Shown here: positions 38,739 to 46,371 of the stretch, piece by piece
How positions within the stretch are numbered: the stretch's first letter is position 1
Layout: every line of letters begins with the position of its first letter
NCBI GenBank assembly: GCA_965261055.1
Contig: OZ253440.1
Coordinates: forward strand, 496,001-560,000
Length of the DNA stretch: 64,000 bases
Source of the DNA: G965261055 sp965261055 [NCBI: Fibrobacteria bacterium]
Lineage (GTDB): Bacteria > Fibrobacterota > Fibrobacteria > UBA11236
Direction of reading: 5' to 3'
Translations under genes and position numbers: made by a program
The notes under the pieces: generated by a model
Seen by the model: the letters and a program-made list of their open reading frames with translations, nothing else
Told to the model about the DNA's origin: nothing
Database searches by the model: none

Positions 38739-39347
38739 TTAATTTGTACATGCTTCTTCGGTTGCTTGGTTTAGGTGGGTGCTATCAATAATGACATAAG
38801 CAGTAATCCCTATTCCAATTGCGGGACAATCTGCTAAATTATTTGAATGTTTACTAATACCTCTTTTTATTAAGAATAGTAATTTTTTAGAAATAGAAAT
38901 TAAAAATCCTTCTTCTTTAAAAACAACTGGATTCTTCTGATAAGCGAAAGCAGCACGAATATCTAACTTATAAGCTAAAGTAGAACGAATGTCCGTTAGA
39001 CTATCTTCAATTTGTCCTTTATATTTTAAACAATGTTTAGAATTTAAATTGAAGACTAATTCAACTGAATCTACCAAGTCACTCACTATAGAGTTAATAC
39101 TATTGCTAGTATCATTGGTACTTAATATTTGAGTTCTATTTTGCTCTGACTCTTGGTTAAAAGAAATTATAAATTGTAACGGAAATGAATTTTGGTTAAT
39201 TAAATGATAGCTAGGTGGAAAAGGTATTTTTTCTTTAGCTTTTGTTAACTCTTCTTCAAGTGTAGTACAAGTTTCGATTGATCTACATTGTGACAATAAA
39301 AAAACCAATAGGATCACATAAATTAACCTTATTATTTTTCTAAACAT
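38739..39347 (-). CDS. Cassette A partner lipoprotein, one module
   Basis: A 202-residue lipoprotein beginning MFRKIIRLIYVILLVFLLSQ with lipobox LSQC. One diverged module: LINQNSFPLQF, then KHCLKYKGQIEDSLTDIRS, a duplicated LAYKLDIRAAFAYQ stretch, and VIIDSTHLNQATEEAC at the end. I start at 39347 because the ATG then shares bases with the peptidase A stop (TAATG), the same coupling as in cassettes B and C. It is intact. Function unknown. Confidence 0.75.
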   Translation of the reverse strand: MFRKIIRLIYVILLVFLLSQCRSIETCTTLEEELTKAKEKIPFPPSYHLINQNSFPLQFIISFNQESEQNRTQILSTNDTSNSINSIVSDLVDSVELVFNLNSKHCLKYKGQIEDSLTDIRSTLAYKLDIRAAFAYQKNPVVFKEEGFLISISKKLLFLIKRGISKHSNNLADCPAIGIGITAYVIIDSTHLNQATEEACTN

Positions 39348-41329
39348 TATATATCCCTCCAATAATCAAATAATGTATTCATATTTAAAAAGTAATTAGT
39401 ATAGATAGATTCTATTTGGGCTACTAAATTATCTGAAACAAGAATATTAACGGACGGTAGATCTATATATTTCCCCTCTTCTAGCAAGCGGTTTTTTAGA
39501 TTGGTAAATAGAGATTGATTATAGCTATCAAAACTATAGTGATTGTAATCATCAATATAAGTATTAATCTGTGAATTGATCTGATTTTTGATAATATCTA
39601 TTTCATTTTGTGCTAAAGAAATGATGTGATTTCTTACTTCTTCAAAAGACATACTACCCATAAATGCATTATTGATTTGTTGAACTGTAAAATTTCTAAT
39701 TTTATCCATTCCAATAAAGAGTCTATTAGAGTATGAAGAATTAGTATCAACTAAATCTTGTATAATACCTGTATAAGCTTCTCTGTTGATTATTATAAGA
39801 CCGTTAAGAAGAGAACCTTTATAACTAGGCACATAACCATCATATCTTTTCTTCGTCAACCACCATTCTACACCTACTGCATAGCTTTCTCTTACCTTAG
39901 TTTCAACATCGTCCCAATCCCACACATAGGTAGCTACCCTCGTGTTCTCTAGATGTGCACTATGTGCTAACTCATGTACTGTCGTTCCATATAAATCATC
40001 AGAATTCATATACCCTATACTATTCTTAAGTCTAATTTCTATTCTTTCTCCAAGATTCCATGCTCCTCCTGAATGACAACCTAAAGACGATGACGAACAA
40101 TTCGAACCATTTTGATCACTATCATGCAATTCTAAATCTAATCTAGGAGATAATATACCATTCCAACCATCTTGTCTGGGTCTAGGCAGTCCATCTATAT
40201 TTTGATGATAATATTTATAAGCAGCAATAAAGACAGCTGCATATGCTCCATTTTTACCATAAAATATTCTATTCCAATCTGATTTCTGTGTCGGACCATC
40301 TGAAACACGATGAGTCCAACCATTTGGATCTTGTAAAACAAAATGATCATTATCCCAATGCAATTTATATTTGACACTCAATGTCCATCTTTCTGGACTT
40401 ACAAAATAGCCATTTACATTTGTAACTGACGAACGCCAATATAAGCGGTAACCGGCTGTTACTCGTACTCCTTCTAATGGCTGTGATTCTTCAAACTCTG
40501 TATCATTATATTTTAATGTTCCTTTTGGACGATACCTTCTTGGCCAGCCCCATGCTATCACTTTATCTAAATTGATAGATGAACTTTTAAATAGAGCAGG
40601 GTAATCGTTTGTTTCATAAGAATGTATCACTTTTTCTAAATCTCCCGTAAGATAAAAAGAGACTCTATTGAGTTGTTCTAAATCTATATTCATAGCCGTT
40701 AAAGTATTTGCCAAAGCGATATTATTAGGCAATACATTAGCTAATTGATGATTTGAAACCTTTGCTAAACCTTCTCTTAAATTTTGTTGCTTTTCTAATT
40801 TGCTTAATAAGGGTTCAATTAAAAATAAAGAATCTAAAATTTCATATGCAATGGTATCCGTAAAGGCATAATCAATCGGAACGGAAGTATAAAAAGCAAA
40901 AATACTCTCCGGAAGATTAGGGTCTTTATAGTAGGAACCTTCTTGAACAATCTCATAATCTAGTGGATAGGGGTGTAAAACAACTTCACGATCTCTTCTT
41001 TGAATATAATCTCTTTCTAGTCTCCCTTCGGGTAAAAAACGGACATACAGATAGTTTGCTTCTAACTTAGGGGAAGTAATTGTAGTTTTAAAAAAGCCTA
41101 GTTGGTTTCTATTTTGTATAATAGAATCCAATGCTTCTTGCATTGATTGAAGAGTTTGTGGTTCTTTGCGTTTTTTACCTAGAATAATTTGATCATCATT
41201 TGATACAACAATGTTTTGATCTATTATAATACTTGAAGCAGAATTACTGTTATTAAAACAACCTGTTATTACAAAGACAAGTAATGTAAGTAATACTATT
41301 TTAGATGTATCATATTTTAGATGTATCAT
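39347..41329 (-). CDS. Cassette A lipoprotein zinc metallopeptidase (intact copy)
   Basis: A 660-residue lipoprotein (lipobox ITGC, Cys24), so probably anchored at the periplasmic or outer face. In order: an unrecognised N-terminal part (about 60-255), a beta-sandwich-like segment resembling the carboxypeptidase regulatory fold (about 262-325, RPKGTLKYND...NVNGYFV), and a zincin domain with His452-Glu-Leu-Ala-His456 (TTVHELAHSAH). Downstream ESYAVGVEWWLT could give the third zinc ligand. The C-terminal helical part ends LFDYWRDI. The start ATG at 41329 lies 7 bases after AAGGA and exists in frame only because of a 16-bp tandem duplication. The stop overlaps the partner start. The substrate is unknown; peptidase activity is inferred from the motif. 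Confidence 0.8.
   Translation of the reverse strand: MIHLKYDTSKIVLLTLLVFVITGCFNNSNSASSIIIDQNIVVSNDDQIILGKKRKEPQTLQSMQEALDSIIQNRNQLGFFKTTITSPKLEANYLYVRFLPEGRLERDYIQRRDREVVLHPYPLDYEIVQEGSYYKDPNLPESIFAFYTSVPIDYAFTDTIAYEILDSLFLIEPLLSKLEKQQNLREGLAKVSNHQLANVLPNNIALANTLTAMNIDLEQLNRVSFYLTGDLEKVIHSYETNDYPALFKSSSINLDKVIAWGWPRRYRPKGTLKYNDTEFEESQPLEGVRVTAGYRLYWRSSVTNVNGYFVSPERWTLSVKYKLHWDNDHFVLQDPNGWTHRVSDGPTQKSDWNRIFYGKNGAYAAVFIAAYKYYHQNIDGLPRPRQDGWNGILSPRLDLELHDSDQNGSNCSSSSLGCHSGGAWNLGERIEIRLKNSIGYMNSDDLYGTTVHELAHSAHLENTRVATYVWDWDDVETKVRESYAVGVEWWLTKKRYDGYVPSYKGSLLNGLIIINREAYTGIIQDLVDTNSSYSNRLFIGMDKIRNFTVQQINNAFMGSMSFEEVRNHIISLAQNEIDIIKNQINSQINTYIDDYNHYSFDSYNQSLFTNLKNRLLEEGKYIDLPSVNILVSDNLVAQIESIYTNYFLNMNTLFDYWRDI
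39821..41316. repeat. Direct repeat, 1.5 kb, copy in cassette A
   Basis: Partner of the repeat at 37190-38685, in the same orientation. The repeat ends in the first 16-bp unit; the second unit (41317-41332) is an extra copy absent from cassette B. The high identity against diverged flanks indicates recent duplication or gene conversion limited to this block. Confidence 0.9.
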
Positions 41330-41332
41330 ATT
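41301..41332. repeat. 16-bp tandem duplication carrying the start codon of metallopeptidase A
   Basis: Two perfect copies of TTAGATGTATCATATT (41301-41316, 41317-41332). Cassettes B (38670-38685) and D (34350-34365) have one copy each. On the minus strand each unit contains an ATG. With two units the first ATG is in frame with the signal peptide; with one unit the ATG runs into TAG after five codons. Since 16 is not a multiple of 3, changing the unit number changes the frame. Confidence 0.85.
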
Positions 41333-41471
41333 CTATCCTTTAAGAACTCTTTTATGTAATCTTGGAACTAACTAGTTATAAATACATCAGTTTAAAACTA
41401 ATGTGAAATGAGGCATGAACAGACAAAAAAAGATATTATTGTAAATAAAAAACGAATGTTATAATTTTTTT

Positions 41472-41612
41472 CTATTTCTTCTTGCTTTGGTTAGGATTTA
41501 ATTGTTTACCTCTATTACCTTGATTTCTAGCAATAGTTTTATTGCTACCAGAAGAGCCTTTGTTAGGGTTTTTTATATCACTTTTGTGATTGTTGTTTAT
41601 ATTGTTTTTCAT
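41472..41612 (-). CDS. Small Asn/Lys/Ser-rich basic protein (46 aa)
   Basis: A short frame with a good ribosome site (AAGGAGA about 10 bases before ATG) encodes a 46-residue hydrophilic, basic protein beginning MKNNINNNHKSDIKNPNKGS and ending NPNQSKKK. It has no membrane span and looks disordered. I recognise no family. It lies between the metallopeptidase cassette and a small membrane-protein candidate, all on the minus strand. The ribosome site and compositional bias support it being real. Confidence 0.5.
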   Translation of the reverse strand: MKNNINNNHKSDIKNPNKGSSGSNKTIARNQGNRGKQLNPNQSKKK

Positions 41613-41702
41613 TATTAGGGTTCTCCTTATTTTACTACTATATAATAATTTGAATAGAGAAGGACTAAAGTTTTTGACTAGAACTCAATTTCTTCTGCTT
41701 TT

Positions 41703-41816
41703 CTATAAAGATTTATAATTGTTCAAGTCAGACAAAACCCAGTTTGATACTAGAAACCCGAATACAGGTATTGCGACCAATAGTGTTAATGGTACTAATA
41801 GTTTAATAAATCCCAT
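41703..41816 (-). CDS. Possible small membrane protein (37 aa)
   Basis: Frame of 37 codons: MGFIKLLVPLTLLVAIPVFG followed by FLVSNWVLSDLNNYKSL. One membrane span with a short polar tail. The ribosome site (AGAGA) is weak and there is no homologue I know, so it may be chance; a plus-strand frame across the same bases looks less protein-like. Confidence 0.35.
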   Translation of the reverse strand: MGFIKLLVPLTLLVAIPVFGFLVSNWVLSDLNNYKSL

Positions 41817-41912
41817 GATTTGTTTTCTCTGCTACAGCTATTTATTATATCTATATTCATATAGGATTTTACTGTGTTGTGTACTCATTGGTTCTAATCA
41901 TTTTGTAACTTA

Positions 41913-41950
41913 AATTTCCCAAGAGGGGAGCGGGGGCGAATTGGGAAATT
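41913..41950. repeat. Inverted repeat downstream of the BIG_2 lipoprotein
   Basis: AATTTCCCAA (41913-41922) and TTGGGAAATT (41941-41950) are perfect complements separated by 18 G-rich bases. It lies 9 bases past the stop of the minus-strand lipoprotein gene, so it may act as its terminator; there is no clear T-run on that strand. Confidence 0.4.
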
Positions 41951-41958
41951 AGGAAACT

Positions 41959-42294
41959 TTATAAAGACTCTACAACACCGATTGCTAACGCATCATATAA
42001 TAAACTATCAATTGTTGTTACTGAAATAATCACTTCTCCTTTTGAAATTCCTTGAACAACTCCATTACTATTAACCATCGCAATAGTAGGATCGCTAGAA
42101 TTCCATAAAAAAGAACTACTATTATTATTTTGAATACCATTTAGTACAACCTTTAAAACAACTATATCATTTATAGCTACTTGATATTTTCCCACAATCA
42201 TAATTTCGGGAAAAGGAGCAGCACAGCAATCAAGTGGAACATTTTCACTTGAACAACTGAATATAATTGAGTATAGTAACAATAGTTTTTTCAT
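41959..42294 (-). CDS. Small lipoprotein with bacterial Ig-like (BIG_2) domain
   Basis: A 111-residue lipoprotein (lipobox IFSC, Cys14) with one Ig-like fold of the BIG_2 type: LWNSSDPTIAMVNSNGVVQG followed by ISKGEVIISVTT is the usual 'W-S-x-N-x-x-V-A-x-V...G-V-x-G-x-x-x-G-x-A-x-I' pattern. BIG_2 domains occur in surface proteins and adhesins, but a single small domain like this has no known function. It is transcribed in the same direction as the MoeB-like gene upstream. Confidence 0.7.
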   Translation of the reverse strand: MKKLLLLYSIIFSCSSENVPLDCCAAPFPEIMIVGKYQVAINDIVVLKVVLNGIQNNNSSSFLWNSSDPTIAMVNSNGVVQGISKGEVIISVTTIDSLLYDALAIGVVESL

Positions 42295-42398
42295 ATTTCC
42301 CTTCTAGTATCAAGAACATTTAAAATAATATCAAAAGTTGGTCCAGTAACACAACAACTATGGAACAACAACCCTTTTCCAAGTTTACATAATATACC

Positions 42399-43160
42399 TT
42401 ATGTGTCCTTGGGGCTCTCAGAACAAATTTCACATTTTTTATTTTTAAAGTAACTTAATTTTTTCATCTCCATTGTTTTAGCATCAAAACATAACAAAGA
42501 ATTTTTTATTGGTAATTGCCCACTCAAATATTTTAAAACTTCAGTTGCTTGTAATAATCCGATTATACCAACTACAGGACCCAAAATCCCTTCACTTGCA
42601 CAAGTTTTAAATTCAAAAGGTACATTAGGAAACAAACAACGGTAGCAAGGTGTTTTTAAATTCGGAAAAATAGTTGTACACTGTCCTTGATATTGTAAGG
42701 CTCCAGCAATATTAAAAGGTTTTTTAAGTTTATAACAAGCCTTATTTATCAAAAGTTTAGTATAAAAATTATCACTACAATCAATAATGAAATCATAAGG
42801 ACTCAAAGTTTTTAAGGCGTTCTCTAAAGTCAATTTAATCGGGTTAGCCTTTATCTCAACATTAGGATTTAAAATATTTAAAGTCTGTTTAGCAGAAATA
42901 CTTTTATTTAAACCAACAGCAGATTCTTTATGTAAAATTTGGCGATGTAGATTTGAATATTCAACTACATCAAAATCTATGATTTCTAATAATCCTATTC
43001 CGGCTGATGCTAGGTACAGAAGTACTGGACTACCTAACCCGCCAGCACCAACTACCAAAACCTTGGAATTAAAAATGGCATCTTGCCCTTCCACTCCAAT
43101 ATCAGGTAGAATTATTTGACGACTGTAGCGTTCTAATTCATTGTCAGACCATTTTTTCAA
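42399..43160 (-). CDS. MoeB/ThiF-family adenylyltransferase
   Basis: E1-like enzyme that adenylates the C-terminal Gly-Gly of a ubiquitin-like sulfur carrier (MoaD or ThiS) for molybdopterin or thiamine synthesis. The 253 residues show GAGGLGSPVLLYLASAGIG (ATP binding), DFDVVEYSNLHRQILH, DCSDNFYTKLLIN and two zinc Cys pairs (CYRC and CEIC). There is no rhodanese domain. The carrier genes are not in the window, so MoeB and ThiF cannot be told apart. Confidence 0.9.
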   Translation of the reverse strand: MKKWSDNELERYSRQIILPDIGVEGQDAIFNSKVLVVGAGGLGSPVLLYLASAGIGLLEIIDFDVVEYSNLHRQILHKESAVGLNKSISAKQTLNILNPNVEIKANPIKLTLENALKTLSPYDFIIDCSDNFYTKLLINKACYKLKKPFNIAGALQYQGQCTTIFPNLKTPCYRCLFPNVPFEFKTCASEGILGPVVGIIGLLQATEVLKYLSGQLPIKNSLLCFDAKTMEMKKLSYFKNKKCEICSESPKDT

Positions 43161-43210
43161 AAAATTCTTTTATTTAAAACCAAAAATAAAGATAAAAAAT
43201 ACAATCTATT

Positions 43211-43251
43211 TTGCTTTTATTTTAAAATAATTTGCTTTTATTTTAAAATAA
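43211..43251. repeat. Tandem duplication of a 20-21-bp AT-rich unit
   Basis: The unit starting TTGCTTTTATTTTAAAATAA occurs at 43211-43231 and again at 43232-43251, in the upstream region of the MoeB-like gene and just beyond the terminator of the DUF3127 gene. It would change promoter spacing for the downstream gene. Confidence 0.7.
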
Positions 43252-43279
43252 AAAAGTGGTTCACAAGGAACCACTTTTT
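43251..43279. terminator. Intrinsic terminator after the omega/DUF3127 operon
   Basis: A 12-bp stem (AAAAAGTGGTTC with GAACCACTTTTT) and a 5-base loop. On the minus strand it follows the DUF3127 stop at 43300 and ends in a T-run, as an intrinsic terminator should. Confidence 0.85.
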
Positions 43280-43299
43280 AAAATTCTAGCATTTATCCA

Positions 43300-43668
43300 C
43301 TAAAATGGTAAATCATCTTCCTCCACCGCAGGAGCAACTTCATTTGGAATTGGGATAGAATCACTAGGAATAGTTGATTCAGAATTTGAATCTTTTGTTG
43401 TAATTCTCCAAGCATCAACATTATGATACCATTTTGTATTAAACTCTCTAGAAGAAAGGTTAAAGAAAACTTCAACCTGTTTACCTACTTCAAATTTAGC
43501 TAATAAAGAAATTTTTTCATCTCCGAATAAACTGAAACAAATATAAGGATTATATTGATCACCGTTATTAATTACAAAAGACTGTTTTTTCCACACTTTT
43601 CCAGCTTTAGACTCACCTGATTCTACAGGTAAAATTTGGTGAATACTTCCGCTAATAGATAAACTCAT
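43300..43668 (-). CDS. DUF3127 protein (SSB-like OB-fold)
   Basis: A 122-residue protein resembling DUF3127, a family found mostly in Bacteroidetes-related bacteria. Typical family text: GSIHQILPVESGESKAGKVW, KKQSFVI, ICFSLFGDEKI, VEVFFNLSSREFNTKWYHNV and DAWRI. The acidic C-terminus ends EEDDLPF, very like the protein-interaction tip of single-stranded-DNA-binding proteins (DDIPF). DNA binding is therefore plausible but inferred. It overlaps the upstream omega-like gene by one base and ends at a strong terminator. Confidence 0.8.
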   Translation of the reverse strand: MSLSISGSIHQILPVESGESKAGKVWKKQSFVINNGDQYNPYICFSLFGDEKISLLAKFEVGKQVEVFFNLSSREFNTKWYHNVDAWRITTKDSNSESTIPSDSIPIPNEVAPAVEEDDLPF

Positions 43669-43895
43669 TAAATACTATCCTCTTCTTCTAACTCATCTTC
43701 TTTAATAATTTCTAAAGCACCATTTTTAAGCTTTTGAATTGCAATTGTTGTTGGCTTTTCATGTAACTCAATAAAACCGTCTTTAGCTTGTGAGTTAATA
43801 AAGCATGCTTCTTGAGCAGACATCATAACTGCTGTAAAAGGCGGAATATTTTTTTGATATACATCTTCAAGAAATAAAATTTGATTTTTAGACAT
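43668..43895 (-). CDS. rpoZ: Probable RNA polymerase omega subunit
   Basis: A 75-residue protein beginning MSKNQILFLEDVYQKNIPPF. The segment FTAVMMSAQEACFINSQ, followed by HEKPTTIAIQKLKNGALEI, resembles the omega pattern 'RFxAVxxAAxEARxIN...KPTTIALxxLxxGxI' seen in several phyla. I start at 43895; a frame extension to 43943 adds an implausible hydrophobic leader. Omega helps assemble and stabilise RNA polymerase. Similarity is moderate and the usual N-terminal arginine is not obvious, so a relative of omega remains possible. Confidence 0.65.
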   Translation of the reverse strand: MSKNQILFLEDVYQKNIPPFTAVMMSAQEACFINSQAKDGFIELHEKPTTIAIQKLKNGALEIIKEDELEEEDSI

Positions 43896-43991
43896 AAGGT
43901 TAACTTCTAGTTTAATTGAAACCAAAAGGTAAAAAAAAAACAAGACAAATTCAATAAATAAGACAAATTGATTTATAAATTGTCATTTGTG

Positions 43992-45875
43992 TTATTTTGT
44001 TTTAGGAAAATGATTTAAATAAAAAATTAAAGCAGAAATGTCTGCAGGCGTAACCCCAGCTAATCCTTGCGCTTGATGTACAGTTAATGGTTTCAAAGTT
44101 TTTAACTTTTGACGAGCTTCTATACTCATCCCCTCTGCTTCATCGTATTTAAAGTTTGAGGGTATTCTAAGATTAGCTAACTTTTTAGACCTTTCTATTT
44201 CTTGTAATTGTCTTTCAAAAAAACCAGAGTATAATATATTCGCTTCAATCGTTTCTAATTGTGTTCGAGGTAAATCCGTTTTCCAATCTAACAATTTTAG
44301 AACTTCGTTTAGGCTAACTTCAGGTCTCTTTAAAATCTGTTTCATTGGTTGGCTTTCTTTTACGAGTGGCACTCCTTTCTCTTCTAGAAAGGGATTTAAA
44401 ATATTTAATGAAATTGTTTTTTTTGCTATTAAATCTTCCAAATTTTTCTTTCTTTGATTTAAATCTTTGTATTCTTTCCAAGCACTTTCTTTAACCATTC
44501 CAATTAAATACGCTTTTTTTAATAAACGCTCTTCAGCATTGTCTTGTCTCAAAAATAAACGATACTCTGCTTGAGAAGTAAACATACGATAAGGTTCTTT
44601 AATATCTAAAGAGATTAAATCATCGGTTAGAACTCCTATATAAGATTCAGCACGGGATAAAATAAATGGATCTTGGTTTTTTAAAGATAAGTGAGCATTT
44701 ATTCCAGCCATTAAACCTTGTGCAGCTGCTTCTTCATAACCCGAAGTGCCATTTACTTGCCCAGCAAAATATAAATTGGGAACATCTTTACATTCATAAG
44801 TTAACTGTAATTGATTTGCGTTTATTACATCATATTCGACCGCATAACCATATTGTAAAACTTCGCAATTTTCTAAACCCTGAATTGTTCTTAAGGCCTT
44901 TTTCTGGATTGTAGCTGGTAAACTAGATGAAAACCCATTAACATAAATACGTTTCCCTTCCAAATCTTCTGGCTCTAAAAAAAGTTGATGAGCATCTTTA
45001 TCTGAAAAACGATCTATTTTATCCTCAATAGAGGGACAATAGCGAGGTCCTATACCCTCTATTTTACCCGTAAATATTGGGCTTTCTAAAAAACCTTGTT
45101 TTAAAACTTCATGTGTTTTTTTATTTGTATGTGTAATCCAACAAATAGAATCATTTCTCAAAGGTTTTTTTGTCCTAAAAGAAAAGGCATGAGGAAGGCT
45201 ATCTCCTGGCTGTACTTGACAACGGTCATAATCAATTGTTTTTGCATCTAAACGAGAAGGAGTTCCTGTTTTAAGACGACGCGTTTTTAAACCTAAATTT
45301 TGTATACATTTTGAAAGTTTATTTGCAGGCTGTTCATGAATTCTTCCTCCAGGGCTGGAAGAAAGACCTGTATACATTACAGCACCCAAAAATGTACCTG
45401 TAGTAATAATAACAGAGGTACATTTAAGTACCTTATCATTCTTCGTTAAAATTTGATAACCTTGAGGATCTTTTAGATGAGTTAGATTTACTACTTCATC
45501 AGAACAAAATGATAAATTAGAAAATTGACTTAAATAGAATTGAGACTTTTTAGAATAAAGGTACATATCCATTTGAGCTCTAGGACCCCAAACTGCTGGT
45601 CCTTTTGACTGGTTTAACATTCTAAACTGAATTCCAGCTTCATCAGCTAAGATACCCATTAAACCACCCAATGCATCAATATCTCTAACAAGTTGTCCTT
45701 TAGCAACACCTCCTATTGCTGGATTACATGACATACGACCGATTGCATCGCAATCCATTGTTAACATCAAAACTGAGGAACCTAGACGGGCGACTGCATG
45801 AGCAGCTTCTATTCCAGCATGTCCACCACCAACAACAACAATGTCATAGTAACTTTCTAAATTCTTTTTCTCAAT
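43992..45875 (-). CDS. mnmG: tRNA uridine-5-carboxymethylaminomethyl modification enzyme MnmG
   Basis: FAD enzyme that, with MnmE, builds the cmnm5 group at U34 of tRNAs; MnmA at 22 kb thiolates the same base. Counting from 45875 the protein is about 627 residues, the normal length. It has the FAD motif DIVVVGGGHAGIEAAHA, then RMSCNPAIGGVAKGQ, GTSGYEEAAAQGLMAGINAH and a C-terminal helical domain. The frame from the preceding in-frame TAA (45882-45884) contains no ATG, GTG or TTG before the FAD motif; the only usable codons are ATC (45878) or ATT (45875). The first normal start would delete the FAD-binding loop. It lies 19 bases after dps. Confidence 0.9.
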   Translation of the reverse strand: MEKKNLESYYDIVVVGGGHAGIEAAHAVARLGSSVLMLTMDCDAIGRMSCNPAIGGVAKGQLVRDIDALGGLMGILADEAGIQFRMLNQSKGPAVWGPRAQMDMYLYSKKSQFYLSQFSNLSFCSDEVVNLTHLKDPQGYQILTKNDKVLKCTSVIITTGTFLGAVMYTGLSSSPGGRIHEQPANKLSKCIQNLGLKTRRLKTGTPSRLDAKTIDYDRCQVQPGDSLPHAFSFRTKKPLRNDSICWITHTNKKTHEVLKQGFLESPIFTGKIEGIGPRYCPSIEDKIDRFSDKDAHQLFLEPEDLEGKRIYVNGFSSSLPATIQKKALRTIQGLENCEVLQYGYAVEYDVINANQLQLTYECKDVPNLYFAGQVNGTSGYEEAAAQGLMAGINAHLSLKNQDPFILSRAESYIGVLTDDLISLDIKEPYRMFTSQAEYRLFLRQDNAEERLLKKAYLIGMVKESAWKEYKDLNQRKKNLEDLIAKKTISLNILNPFLEEKGVPLVKESQPMKQILKRPEVSLNEVLKLLDWKTDLPRTQLETIEANILYSGFFERQLQEIERSKKLANLRIPSNFKYDEAEGMSIEARQKLKTLKPLTVHQAQGLAGVTPADISALIFYLNHFPKTK

Positions 45876-45894
45876 GATACTTTAACCTAAGTTT

Positions 45895-46371
45895 CTACTG
45901 TTGCAAAAAAGAGCTATACATCCAAACTAATTTTTCTTGCTCTTTAATATAATCACTCATTAATGATTGAGTTCCTTCATCTTTAGCCTCTCCCGCTAAA
46001 GATAGAATTAATCTCTGTAAAATAAGAATAGTTTGAATCGAACTTAATACATCTTGCATTCCGTCTTTTCCAATTGTAACATCTAACTTTTCTTTAATTT
46101 GAGAAACATTTTGATACATAGAATAACGATGTTCTGGTTTAAAACCTAAAGTCAAAATGCGTTCCGCTATTTCATCAATTTTAAAGATAAGATCATTATA
46201 TAATTCTTCAAATTTAACATGTAGTTCAAAAAAATTATCTCCTTTAATATTCCAATGATACGCTCTTACATTTTGATAAAAAACAGAATAATTTGCCAAT
46301 AAGGCATTTAGTTGCTTACTTAATACCTCTACTTGCCTAGTGTCTAAACCAATCTTATTTAATTTTTTCAT
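45895..46371 (-). CDS. dps: Dps family DNA-binding/ferritin-like protein
   Basis: Iron-storing, DNA-protecting protein of starved or oxidatively stressed cells. The 158 residues form a four-helix bundle with the ferroxidase signature YHWNIKGDNFFELHVKFEELY and DEIAERI, which places the intersubunit His, Asp and Glu ligands as in Dps. It is the first gene of a minus-strand run with mnmG. Confidence 0.93.
   Translation of the reverse strand: MKKLNKIGLDTRQVEVLSKQLNALLANYSVFYQNVRAYHWNIKGDNFFELHVKFEELYNDLIFKIDEIAERILTLGFKPEHRYSMYQNVSQIKEKLDVTIGKDGMQDVLSSIQTILILQRLILSLAGEAKDEGTQSLMSDYIKEQEKLVWMYSSFLQQ

Noticed and set aside
33700-41400. Insertion sequence or transposon as the cause of the cassette repeats
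   Set aside because: No transposase, terminal inverted repeats or target-site duplications were seen; tandem duplication and recombination explain the pattern.
41719-41913. 64-codon plus-strand frame rich in Tyr, Leu and Cys
   Set aside because: No ribosome site or signal-like N-terminus; the opposite strand gives a better small membrane-protein candidate.
43992-45770. mnmG starting at the first ordinary start codon near 45770
   Set aside because: This would remove the GGGHAG FAD-binding loop that is perfectly preserved just upstream in the same frame.
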